Assembly: GCA_964567995.1 (NCBI GenBank)
Contig: CAZMOB010000001.1
Coordinates: 186,001 to 250,000 of the forward strand
Length of the DNA: 64,000 nt
From: JAGOTP01 sp964567995
Lineage (GTDB): Bacteria > Patescibacteriota > Patescibacteriia > 2-12-FULL-60-25
Direction of reading: 5' to 3'
Below, piece by piece: positions 1 to 7,940 of this stretch. The first letter of the stretch is position 1, and every line of letters begins with the position of its first letter. The notes beneath the pieces are model-generated. The model saw only the letters and a list, made by a program, of their open reading frames with translations, was not told the DNA's origin and ran no database searches. A program made the position numbers and the translations under genes.

Positions 1-575
1 TGACGTGGAATTTCAGGGATGATCGATACTCTGTCTAAGAAATCCTCTTCCTTTAAGGCAAAATCTTGGAGGGTTTTTCCCTTTCCGTACTCTTGTCGGA
101 ACTCCTCACTAATGGAATCTAGATGATAGGTCGTTTTTAGCACTAGTTCAGAGGGGAGTACTGTCCAGTTTGGCATCTGTTCTCTCAGAATAAACAGTTC
201 TTGTGGTTTGGGCAGTTGTAAAGTGCAGTATTCCAGAAGTTCTGCGTCCAGTATTCCGCCTTGCACGAGTCGTTGAAGGGCACGATAGCCAACAACTATA
301 TTCTTCACATCCGCCCGCCACTGGACCTCGTCGATCCCAGGTGGGCAACGCCCTATGTGGCCACATTCGCCGATCCACGTTTCAAAACGGGCATAGCGTT
401 CTTTCGTTAAACGATTGCTCGTAGCAGGGAGAGGATCTATGGCGGGTTCGTAGAGCTTTTCATACTCTCTGATCCTTGATTCCAATTCATACAAAATCAT
501 CCGACGAAGATCTTGTCGTTGTTGTAAGGTGTACGTCTCTTCTACGGACTTGAACCGTTCTAGCGCGGCTTCCAT
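1..575 (-). CDS. Array paralog A, C-terminal part beyond the window
   Basis: The frame is open from an ATG at 575 to the window edge, giving 191 residues without a stop, so the gene is cut by the window. It is recognisable by the family N-terminal signature LTKERYARFETW, the following GYRALQ helix and the PNWTVLPSE segment, all shared with the five genes upstream. The C-terminal RPAT/ELLAYA module should lie outside the window. A TATACT-like box on the minus strand (582-587) sits only 6 nt before the ATG, so this gene may have its own promoter and a leaderless mRNA. Function unknown. Confidence 0.85.
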   Translation of the reverse strand, partial: MEAALERFKSVEETYTLQQRQDLRRMILYELESRIREYEKLYEPAIDPLPATSNRLTKERYARFETWIGECGHIGRCPPGIDEVQWRADVKNIVVGYRALQRLVQGGILDAELLEYCTLQLPKPQELFILREQMPNWTVLPSELVLKTTYHLDSISEEFRQEYGKGKTLQDFALKEEDFLDRVSIIPEIPR

Positions 576-599
576 GGGGTGAGTATATCATTCCCTCAT

Positions 600-1568
600 T
601 TATTCCTGATGGAAGACAAGGAAGAATTCGTTGATGCCCCAATTCTCGCTCCAGTTGTGTGCACCCAGTTCGCGCAGAGTGCCGGACGTGCTTAAATAGG
701 GAGCGAGTGTGCACACCTTATTTTGTCGTATGCTTAAGAAGGTGGAGCCTAACGCATGAATATAGGGGGCTCTTTTATTTTTAGGTAGTGAGAAGGGATC
801 CCAATGATGGCCAGCATACGCTAAGAGTTCAGAGAAGGTCGCAGGTCGCAGCTTCATGAGATGGAATAGTTTGAAGAGGTCTCCGGTAGAGACCTGCTCT
901 TCCAGGTTCAGTCCTCGCGCTTTGGATTCTTCTAGAACTTCCTCCATACCCAGCAGTCTTGCGAAGGGAAGAGCTTCCGTTTGAACAGCATCGTGCAACT
1001 TCTTATCAAGCAATGTTCTTTGTAGATCTTCAGGTATACCGGCTCGAGTGAGATCTTGCCATCTGAGGCCAAAGCTCTGAAGTTCAATGCCTTCTTTATA
1101 GTCAGTTGAGATAAAGTCCAGATGATAGGTTTCTTTGAGCACCTCGGTGGAGGGAAGACGCGTCCAGGCCGGAAGTTCTTCTCGTAAGATCTCAATGTCA
1201 GGCGACATGCGACGACACTCTTCACAGTAGGCTTTGAGATCTGGGGGTACTCTACCGTCACGATGCAGCGCTTGAAGCGTTCGATAGCCGAGTAAGACGC
1301 GCTCAGCATCTTTCTGCCATTCGTTTTGATCGACATCTATTGGACCGCGTTGTGTTTGAGCACATCGACCCATCCAAGCTTCAAAGCGAGCGTAACGCTC
1401 TTTTGTGAGAGGACTCTCGTCTGAAGAAGCCTTTCCAGATGCATAAAATGCCTCGTATTTTTTTATGATCGCCTCTAATTCGCCTAAAATAGTTCGGCGA
1501 ATTTGATCTCGTCGCTTGGGCGAAAAGGGTTTTTCTGTGGCGATTCCTTCTTTCTGCAGCGTTTCCAT
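600..1568 (-). CDS. Array paralog B (RPAT/ELLAYA family)
   Basis: This is a 322-residue protein with no signal peptide or membrane segment. The N-terminal half has IIKKYEAFY and LTKERYARFEAW followed by a GYRTLQAL helix. The middle has the PAWTRLPS segment. The C-terminal module has KLRPATFSELLAYA, then IHALGSTF, then a Trp-rich stretch ending NEFFLVFHQE. The start ATG at 1568 lies 6 nt after the stop of the upstream paralog, so the two are probably cotranscribed. No characterised homologue is recognised; the function is inferred only to be linked to the divergent AAA+/VWA operon. Confidence 0.9.
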   Translation of the reverse strand: METLQKEGIATEKPFSPKRRDQIRRTILGELEAIIKKYEAFYASGKASSDESPLTKERYARFEAWMGRCAQTQRGPIDVDQNEWQKDAERVLLGYRTLQALHRDGRVPPDLKAYCEECRRMSPDIEILREELPAWTRLPSTEVLKETYHLDFISTDYKEGIELQSFGLRWQDLTRAGIPEDLQRTLLDKKLHDAVQTEALPFARLLGMEEVLEESKARGLNLEEQVSTGDLFKLFHLMKLRPATFSELLAYAGHHWDPFSLPKNKRAPYIHALGSTFLSIRQNKVCTLAPYLSTSGTLRELGAHNWSENWGINEFFLVFHQE

Positions 1569-1574
1569 AGCGCA

Positions 1575-2510
1575 TTATTCCTGAGGGAAGACAAGAAAAG
1601 AGCTTCCTCCTGACCAGGGATTGCGCCAATTTGTTGAAGTCAATTCACGTTGATTATGGAAGTATCGCAAACACGGAGTACCTAGAGGTCCTTCTGTTTT
1701 CTTAAAAACAGAACCCAGGGCGAAGATATGCGGAATATCCGTCTTTGGTTCATGTGCTTCAGGGTGCCACTGTTGCTGAGCATAGGCGAGCAATTCAGGT
1801 AGACTAGCGGGTCGGAGTTTCTGTTCAAGCAAAGCAAAAAGAAGTTCTGTTGTGGGCAGGAAATCTGGATAGGCCGGCTTGGCTTCTTGCTTTTTGCGTA
1901 TCATGTCGATGACATGAATAATTCTGCCGAGAGGTTGTGTATCGGTACGAGAGCGATCTTTTGTTCCTAGAAGAAGCTGATGTAGGGCTGGATCGAGTAT
2001 CCCTGAAAACGAAAGATGATCTTTCTTCAAAGAAAACTCTTCGAGGCTGCGCCCTTGTCTATATTCTTCATCTATCATATCCAGTTTACAGATCGCTTTG
2101 AGCGCTTTTTGAGAGGGGAGATTTGTCCACGTCGAAATACGACGCATTCCCACAATTTCACAGTATTCTACAAGATCAGGCGGCAGGACTCCTGGCTTTT
2201 GCAAAGCGACTAACGCATGATATCCAGTCACGACTCGCTGAACCTCCTCGCTCCATACTTCTACGTGTACTGCTGACGAACAGCTCCGTCGTTGAAAACA
2301 GTCGCCAACCCAGGCTTCAAAATGTGCATAGCGCTCCTTCGTTAAGTGGGTATCTCCTGTTGGAATGCTGTGTCTAGCTGATTCGTAGAAAGGCTCGTAT
2401 TTTTTGATCACTTCATCCATGAATACGAGAATTTCACGGCGAATTCGCTCACGTTGTTCAGGTGAGAAGGTGTCTTCTTGTGCGAGTGCTTCTTTTTCGA
2501 AGGTTTCCAT
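1575..2510 (-). CDS. Array paralog C (RPAT/ELLAYA family)
   Basis: This is a 311-residue soluble protein. It begins METFEKEAL, much like paralog B (METLQKEG), which supports the chosen start. Shared features are VIKKYEPFY, LTKERYAHFEAW, a GYHALVAL helix, KLRPASLPELLAYA, IFALGSVF and the terminal GSSFLVFPQE. It is a little shorter in the middle than its neighbours. The gene begins 6 nt after the end of paralog D. No known function; same family and operon as its neighbours. Confidence 0.9.
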   Translation of the reverse strand: METFEKEALAQEDTFSPEQRERIRREILVFMDEVIKKYEPFYESARHSIPTGDTHLTKERYAHFEAWVGDCFQRRSCSSAVHVEVWSEEVQRVVTGYHALVALQKPGVLPPDLVEYCEIVGMRRISTWTNLPSQKALKAICKLDMIDEEYRQGRSLEEFSLKKDHLSFSGILDPALHQLLLGTKDRSRTDTQPLGRIIHVIDMIRKKQEAKPAYPDFLPTTELLFALLEQKLRPASLPELLAYAQQQWHPEAHEPKTDIPHIFALGSVFKKTEGPLGTPCLRYFHNQRELTSTNWRNPWSGGSSFLVFPQE

Positions 2511-2516
2511 ACGTAC

Positions 2517-3512
2517 TTATTCCTGACGGAAAACCAAGAAGAGATCGCCTACAGACCACCTATTATGTAAGAAAGTGACATCTAGGTCACGCGCTTGATT
2601 TATATACCTAAGAGAAGCTACATAGCCTTTTTTACCGAAGACTGATCCTAAGGCATGAATATGGGGAACATCAGTTTTTATGAAAGCATTAGGATCAACT
2701 GCCGGACCCTCTTGTCCCTCTGTATGCCAGTGAGATTTGGCATAGGCGAGCAATTCTTGGAGTGTTGCGGGTCGTAGCTTCTGGGCATCCAAAAAGGTAA
2801 AGACTTCCCACAGGCTGAGATCGTCAGGATGATTTCGATTCTCTCTCTTTTTTGCCTCTAGAATTTCCTTGACATCAAGAATCCTGGCGGGAGGCAGTCG
2901 TTCGTTCTTGGTTTCACGCTTGAAGCGCTCGAGTAGGTCCTGAACCGTGTTTTGATCGACTTGTTGGTCTCCTCGCATTCCTGCATTGCTTAGCTCTCTC
3001 TCTGTGAACGTGAATCGCTTCACTGTTCTTCCAGCGGAGTAGGTATTTTCAATCGAATCTAGTCGGAATAGTTTTTTTAAGTCATCTTCAGAGGGAAGTC
3101 TTTCCCAGGTCGGCACCTCTGATCTCAGCATACGAAATTCACCCGGCATCAGTTTACGCGTTTCACAATATGCTTGAAGATCGGACGGCAGAGTTCCTGG
3201 TTGTTTTAAGGCAGCGAGCGCTCGGTAGCCGATCACGATGCGCTGAGTATCCTCAGTCCATGCGTTTTGATCCAGTTCGGGCGCGCACTGTCCAGTCTCA
3301 GCACATTTGCCAACCCAAGCTTCAAAACGCGCATAGCGTTCTTTTGTCAAGCTTCTGGGGGCCAGCTTGGGTTGTTCATCTTTTGTATAGAAAGGCTCGT
3401 ACGTTTGGATGATAAGTCCCAGCTCTAACAACATATCCTGGCGAATTTGGTCGCGTTGTTCTGATGAGAGGGTGGGCTCTGTAATGAGCGGTTGTTCCTG
3501 TCTCCCTTCCAT
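2517..3512 (-). CDS. Array paralog D (RPAT/ELLAYA family)
   Basis: This is a 331-residue protein from the ATG at 3512. A GTG at 3557 would add 15 residues and overlap the previous stop, but the ATG matches the start position of the other copies and has a TATACT-like box 7 nt upstream (3520-3525, minus strand). It carries IIQTYEPFY, LTKERYARFEAWVGKC, GYRALAAL, KLRPATLQELLAYA, IHALGSVF and a final NRWS...FLVFRQE. The C-terminal module is the best match to the family consensus among the copies. Function unknown. Confidence 0.9.
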   Translation of the reverse strand: MEGRQEQPLITEPTLSSEQRDQIRQDMLLELGLIIQTYEPFYTKDEQPKLAPRSLTKERYARFEAWVGKCAETGQCAPELDQNAWTEDTQRIVIGYRALAALKQPGTLPSDLQAYCETRKLMPGEFRMLRSEVPTWERLPSEDDLKKLFRLDSIENTYSAGRTVKRFTFTERELSNAGMRGDQQVDQNTVQDLLERFKRETKNERLPPARILDVKEILEAKKRENRNHPDDLSLWEVFTFLDAQKLRPATLQELLAYAKSHWHTEGQEGPAVDPNAFIKTDVPHIHALGSVFGKKGYVASLRYINQARDLDVTFLHNRWSVGDLFLVFRQE

Positions 3513-3553
3513 GTCGCGCAGTATACCATCGTCGATGGGTGAAGGGGGGGGTA

Positions 3554-4594
3554 TCACGTTTTGCGGAAGACCAGAAACGCATAATCCGCATTTGCTGGCC
3601 AGTAGCTGTCGGCGGTGTCAAAGAACTGCTCTGTGTTGAGACGGCATTTTCCATCAAACTGGTCCCATTCCAAAAAGGGGATACTGCGTATGTACGCTCT
3701 TTCCTCATTGGAGCTGACTGAACCGGGTGCATAAACGCTACGCGGAGCGTCCGACGGGGTCTCTCGTTGAAATTGCTTCGCATAGGCCAGCAACTCTCGC
3801 AAATTGGCTGGCCTGACGCCTGCCTCATCGAACGCTTCAAGAACCTCTCTTGAAGTAAGATGGTTCGGGTGAGTTGGATCAAGTTTTTTCTTGCGCTGTA
3901 TGACCTCTTTGACGCTGAACAATTTCGCCGGAGGCAGGTGTTCTGAGATTCGATCCGGATCAACGGACTCAAGAAATGCTAAGCGTTTTGCTGGATGACC
4001 CAGCGCGTAGCCAATATTCAGAAGATCTTGGTTGGTCGGATCGAGCCCTGTGCGTAAGCGGAGTTCTACCTGTGAAACAAGGTGCTTATCAGATGGTGCC
4101 TTGAATTTACGCCGTTCATAAAACGCGATTGCAACGGAGGCCAGCCCACATTCTTGTTCCAAAACCTCCGTCGCTGGCAAGCGTGTCCAGCTGAGAATCG
4201 GGTCCTGTTTGATCTGAAACCACTCAGGTCCCCACTCGTAGAGTTGAAGGGCTTCTTTAGACAGAGCCGATCCTTGTTCGAGTGCTTGCAGCGCTTCGTA
4301 GCCTTTCGTGGCGCGCTGTACATCTTGGGCGAATGTTTGTTGGTCAAGATTGGCCGGAGCAGCTTGGCGGGTAGCGAGTTGTTTGAGCCAAGCTTCGAAA
4401 CGGGCGTACCGTTCTCGCGTAAGAGTTGTTGTTTCAGAAGCAGGATTTTCAGCGACAGGTATGTACCAAGGTTCGTACGTTTGAATGATTCTACGTAGTT
4501 CAGAGTGAATATGCTCACGGATCTCCTGTTTCTTGAGGTCTGAGAGTTCTTGCTTTTGTGAAGGAAAACCAGTTTCATTTGAGGTAGACGACAT
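3554..4594 (-). CDS. Array paralog E (RPAT/ELLAYA family), divergent C-terminus
   Basis: This 346-residue protein has the family core: IIQTYEPWY, LTRERYARFEAW, RATKGYEALQAL and SWTRLPA. In the C-terminal module ALGS has become APGS and the terminal segment is longer before DYAFLVFRKT. Its central region (LDPTNQDLLNIGYALGHPAKR) closely resembles the plus-strand copy at 10191-11213 (FGPTDQDLLDQGYAVDDPVKR), so these two form a subgroup within the array. It lies 9 nt downstream of paralog F. Function unknown. Confidence 0.9.
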   Translation of the reverse strand: MSSTSNETGFPSQKQELSDLKKQEIREHIHSELRRIIQTYEPWYIPVAENPASETTTLTRERYARFEAWLKQLATRQAAPANLDQQTFAQDVQRATKGYEALQALEQGSALSKEALQLYEWGPEWFQIKQDPILSWTRLPATEVLEQECGLASVAIAFYERRKFKAPSDKHLVSQVELRLRTGLDPTNQDLLNIGYALGHPAKRLAFLESVDPDRISEHLPPAKLFSVKEVIQRKKKLDPTHPNHLTSREVLEAFDEAGVRPANLRELLAYAKQFQRETPSDAPRSVYAPGSVSSNEERAYIRSIPFLEWDQFDGKCRLNTEQFFDTADSYWPANADYAFLVFRKT

Positions 4595-4603
4595 ACGTTG
4601 CTT

Positions 4604-5593
4604 TTACGGTATATCGACAACTAGGAACGACTCGTCTTTATGCCATGTTTGATCAAAGCTCACGGAGTGTAGGGTTGTAGTGCAGTGTTGCATGCCCCAT
4701 TCATCTTCATTAAAAAACGCGCTTAAACTCGGACATCGATGAGAGTTTCCTACAGAAAAAGTTGAACCGAGCGCACGAATGTGAGGTTCGCCATGAAGTG
4801 TTTTATCAGTTAATGGTCTCCAGTACTCTTGCGCATAAGCGCAAAGTTCCTGAAGAGTGGCTGGCCTAAGGCGCATTTGATCGAGAATCTCAAGTATCTC
4901 TTTCGTTGTGAGTTGTTCAGCGGTGTTCGGTTGTTTCAGTTGGTGTTCTAGTAAATCTGCTACTGGCAAAATCCCACCAGATGTAGCTTTTCTGGCTAAA
5001 TCTACTCCTTGTTCCGAGAGAGCGGCGAGTAGGTGCTGTCGTTTGATGGGATCATCTTTATGATAACCTATATCGACGAGCGCTTTGTCCGTTAAAAGAA
5101 ACGAATCTAAACTTTTTCCCTCAATATATTCATTCCCGACTAACATTATCCCAAGCTTCTCTTTCAGTTCTTCATTGGATGGCAAATGCGTCCAACGGGG
5201 GATAAGAGATAGCTCACAAGCTCTTGAGCCATAAGGCACGCTCATTTGCCATGGAATGGAACGGCCTATTCGTAGATCAAACAATATTTGACGTAACTCG
5301 TTCGCTTTTACCGCGTCGGTAACCAGTACTTGCAAATCTATCTCTGATGATGGAGAGACCGTGCCATCACGCAGATGTTTCAGCCAGTTCTCAAAGGCAT
5401 CGTATTGATCTTTTGTTATATAGATAGACTGGGATGCATCTAGTTTCTCCGAATTACCATAAAAAGCCTGATATTTGTATACGATATGAGATAGGCTGCG
5501 AAGGACCTTTTCTCTTATTCGTTTTTGCTGTATTGGTGCAAGAATCGATTCTTTGGATGTTTGTTGCTCGGGAGAGGGGGAGAGAGGCTTCAT
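4604..5593 (-). CDS. Array paralog F, first gene of the minus-strand array
   Basis: This is a 329-residue protein and the most divergent copy in the array. The N-terminal signature is ITKDQYDAFENW instead of LTKERYARFEAW. The C-terminal RLRPATLQELCAYA and IRALGSTF are kept, and it ends DESFLVVDIP. Being first in the array it probably carries the main promoter: a TATACT box on the minus strand (5611-5616) is 17 nt before the ATG. It is divergent from the AAA+ ATPase gene, with about 80 bp between starts. Function unknown. Confidence 0.88.
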   Translation of the reverse strand: MKPLSPSPEQQTSKESILAPIQQKRIREKVLRSLSHIVYKYQAFYGNSEKLDASQSIYITKDQYDAFENWLKHLRDGTVSPSSEIDLQVLVTDAVKANELRQILFDLRIGRSIPWQMSVPYGSRACELSLIPRWTHLPSNEELKEKLGIMLVGNEYIEGKSLDSFLLTDKALVDIGYHKDDPIKRQHLLAALSEQGVDLARKATSGGILPVADLLEHQLKQPNTAEQLTTKEILEILDQMRLRPATLQELCAYAQEYWRPLTDKTLHGEPHIRALGSTFSVGNSHRCPSLSAFFNEDEWGMQHCTTTLHSVSFDQTWHKDESFLVVDIP

Positions 5594-5610
5594 ACAGCAT
5601 GACTTCGCCT

Positions 5611-5616
5611 AGTATA
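5611..5616 (-). promoter_or_regulatory. TATACT -10 box for the paralog array
   Basis: A perfect TATACT reading on the minus strand lies 17 nt before the start codon of the first array gene. No convincing -35 hexamer is present at 16-18 nt. It sits in the short divergent region between the array and the AAA+/VWA operon, so both units could be controlled from here. Confidence 0.5.
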
Positions 5617-5672
5617 CCCTCCTCACCGATCTTTTGTTATCATGTGGTCAATCACGAACCTTATCTTTCTTT

Positions 5673-7925
5673 ATGGAATCAATTGGTGCTCGTCCAGACA
5701 AACCCGTTCGTCGCGAGGAAGGCCCGCGTGTGAAGGTTGCGGAGTTGCAACCAGATCAATGGGAGAAAGTTGTGTCTTTAGAGAAGACAACAGACCAGGT
5801 TTATGAGGCCCGCACGCACCTCGCTTCGTTCTTTCGAGAATATCGTCATGCCTTGAGCGATGCTTTGGAGGGGGATCAGATACAGCGAAAACCGGGACGT
5901 GTGTTGCGGAGTACGCTCGATCACATTCTTGAAAATAGAGACATCAAGGGGGTGTCGATTGAAGAAACGCTTCACGTCACGGACGATCCCACAGATGAAA
6001 AATATATCGAACAGCTTGAATTGGTGAGCGCGGTCGAAACAGCTCTGGATGCCTACAAAGAACTGAAAAAGCTCAATCAAGACGGTTCGACCAAGCCAGA
6101 CGGATCGGACGCGGCGGAGATCGATCGGTATTATGCTATGCGCTTCAAAGAGGTTGGACAGGCGATGTGGGTGCGCGAGGAATTGAAAGAGCAGGCGAGA
6201 ATCTTGGAAGGTGTGCGTGAGAAAGCGTTGAGTCAAGGAGCGCCTCCAAAGGTGTTGAATAAGATCGATGCCAAAATTGCCGATGTGCAGAAGCGTGCCA
6301 AAACCTTCTTTGAATCTCGCCCAGAAGCGTGGCTTTTGTCTCGCGGGATGCGCTTGAGAGACATGAAGGACACGTTTGATGCGGGTGGACGAATTGTTGA
6401 AACTCCGTATGTCGCCGCAAAGTTGCGGAAATTGGAAGCCGAAATCAAGAGTGGGCGTCCTGTCTTTGTGGTTGGTGAACTCGGATCTGGAAAAACTGAG
6501 TTAGCGAAACATCTGGCCTATACAAGGCTCTCTGCTCCTCACCTTGCACGTTGGGAAGCCTTGCATCCAGCGCCAGCAAAAGATTCGGACGAATATCTGA
6601 CTTGGCAGGCTGAACGAGACCTACAGCGAGAACCGGTTATTGTTTCCGGGCATCGTGCTCTTGAGACAGAAGCATTGTTGGCTGGCCTGGAAGTCAAACG
6701 TAAAGCTTCACCTCCGCCGGAGGAGCAGGTACAGATGATCCGTGATGCTTGGGAAAGGCGTGTGGCGACCCTCAAGGCTCAGGGAAAACAGTTGCCACCT
6801 GACGAGCTAGCGCACGAACGTGATCTCCTGGAAAGAGGGTATTTGGAATTCTTCCGCACGCCGGTCGAAACCAATGTCGTTTTGGGTGGTGTGTTACGGG
6901 CCATGAAAGAAGGGCGTCCTTTCCTATTCGATGAATTGAACGCCGTACCGCATCATATTTTGATCGCATTGGTTGATTTGTTGATGCGTAAACCAGGAGA
7001 CATTGTTCAGATTCCCATTCCGGGTGCGGCTCCGTTCCGTATAGAAGCTGGATATTGTTTTATTGGTACCGGAAACTACAAGCCGGAAGATGGTAAACGG
7101 TATATTGGTCGTCAAGACATTGATGCGGCGTTTCTGTCTCGCTTAGCTACTGTCGGTTATGATTATCTCCCGATGTCCGAAGGCGATGGGTCTCGGGATA
7201 ATCCGGAAGAAAATGAGTTGTACCACATGGTAGTCGCGCGCTTGGTTGACCGTGATTTGAGCGTTGATGTTCCCAAGGGCTCACTTGAACAGTTGAAAGG
7301 GATTTGTCGTGTTGCGAGAACACTTCAGAACGTCATAAGTGATCGGTTCATTGATACGGCCTACTATGCGAAGGGAGAAAAAGCGAATATCCATCCAAGA
7401 GAGGTGTTAAAGGAGAATGTCTTGTCGATCCGTCACCTGTTGCCCATCATTGATGCGTGGAAGGCGGGTGGCTATACCCAGTCTTTGGAGGACTTGCTTT
7501 TTGATAAGTACGTCTCAAAGTCAGATACGCGTCCTCAGGAGAAGCGCTATATTTACGGACTGTTGCAAAGCGTGGGAAACGTCTTTTCAAAGGATAAGGG
7601 TTGGCCTGACTCAATGACAGATCCGGATAGCATTATCACGTATCGTGGCACAGAAAAACGCTTGTATGATGTGGATCGTTATACTGGCGGACCAGTTCGT
7701 GAGGCTGTCCCCCCTGCGCTAGAGCACTATTCCACCAAGCGTTTGGTTGAAGAATTATTCGGCAAGCCGCCTGCCCGCCAGGAAATCGAGGCCGCTTTCT
7801 TCCAGAAAAAGGATGAAGTCCCTTTGCTCCCGGAAACACTGTTGGCGATTGGCGAGAATTATGAAAAAAGTCGAAAAATCAGTTTGGAATTGGAAGCGGC
7901 TGGAATAAACGTCTTCGAAAGCTAG
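5673..7925 (+). CDS. MoxR/dynein-type AAA+ ATPase
   Basis: A 750-residue protein with a ~260-residue N-terminal helical region rich in charged residues, then an AAA+ module. Walker A is GELGSGKT (residues 268-275). A large insertion of about 120 residues separates it from Walker B FLFDEL (417-422), which is followed by NAVPHHILIALVDLL, typical of MoxR and midasin-like ATPases. A sensor-1-like FIGTGNY and the AAFLSRL segment follow. Such ATPases act as chaperone-like remodelling machines together with VWA proteins; the next gene, 15 nt downstream, is exactly that. A TTG at 5634 would give 13 more residues; the ATG at 5673 is preferred. Substrate unknown; the neighbouring paralogs are candidates. 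Confidence 0.9.
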   Translation: MESIGARPDKPVRREEGPRVKVAELQPDQWEKVVSLEKTTDQVYEARTHLASFFREYRHALSDALEGDQIQRKPGRVLRSTLDHILENRDIKGVSIEETLHVTDDPTDEKYIEQLELVSAVETALDAYKELKKLNQDGSTKPDGSDAAEIDRYYAMRFKEVGQAMWVREELKEQARILEGVREKALSQGAPPKVLNKIDAKIADVQKRAKTFFESRPEAWLLSRGMRLRDMKDTFDAGGRIVETPYVAAKLRKLEAEIKSGRPVFVVGELGSGKTELAKHLAYTRLSAPHLARWEALHPAPAKDSDEYLTWQAERDLQREPVIVSGHRALETEALLAGLEVKRKASPPPEEQVQMIRDAWERRVATLKAQGKQLPPDELAHERDLLERGYLEFFRTPVETNVVLGGVLRAMKEGRPFLFDELNAVPHHILIALVDLLMRKPGDIVQIPIPGAAPFRIEAGYCFIGTGNYKPEDGKRYIGRQDIDAAFLSRLATVGYDYLPMSEGDGSRDNPEENELYHMVVARLVDRDLSVDVPKGSLEQLKGICRVARTLQNVISDRFIDTAYYAKGEKANIHPREVLKENVLSIRHLLPIIDAWKAGGYTQSLEDLLFDKYVSKSDTRPQEKRYIYGLLQSVGNVFSKDKGWPDSMTDPDSIITYRGTEKRLYDVDRYTGGPVREAVPPALEHYSTKRLVEELFGKPPARQEIEAAFFQKKDEVPLLPETLLAIGENYEKSRKISLELEAAGINVFES

Positions 7926-7940
7926 GTTCCGACAATCTCC

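Noticed and set aside
1..5593. Diversity-generating retroelement with the array genes as targets
   Set aside because: No reverse transcriptase gene and no template repeat were seen in the window; the copies are diverged over their full length. Kept only as a hypothesis for the C-terminal module.
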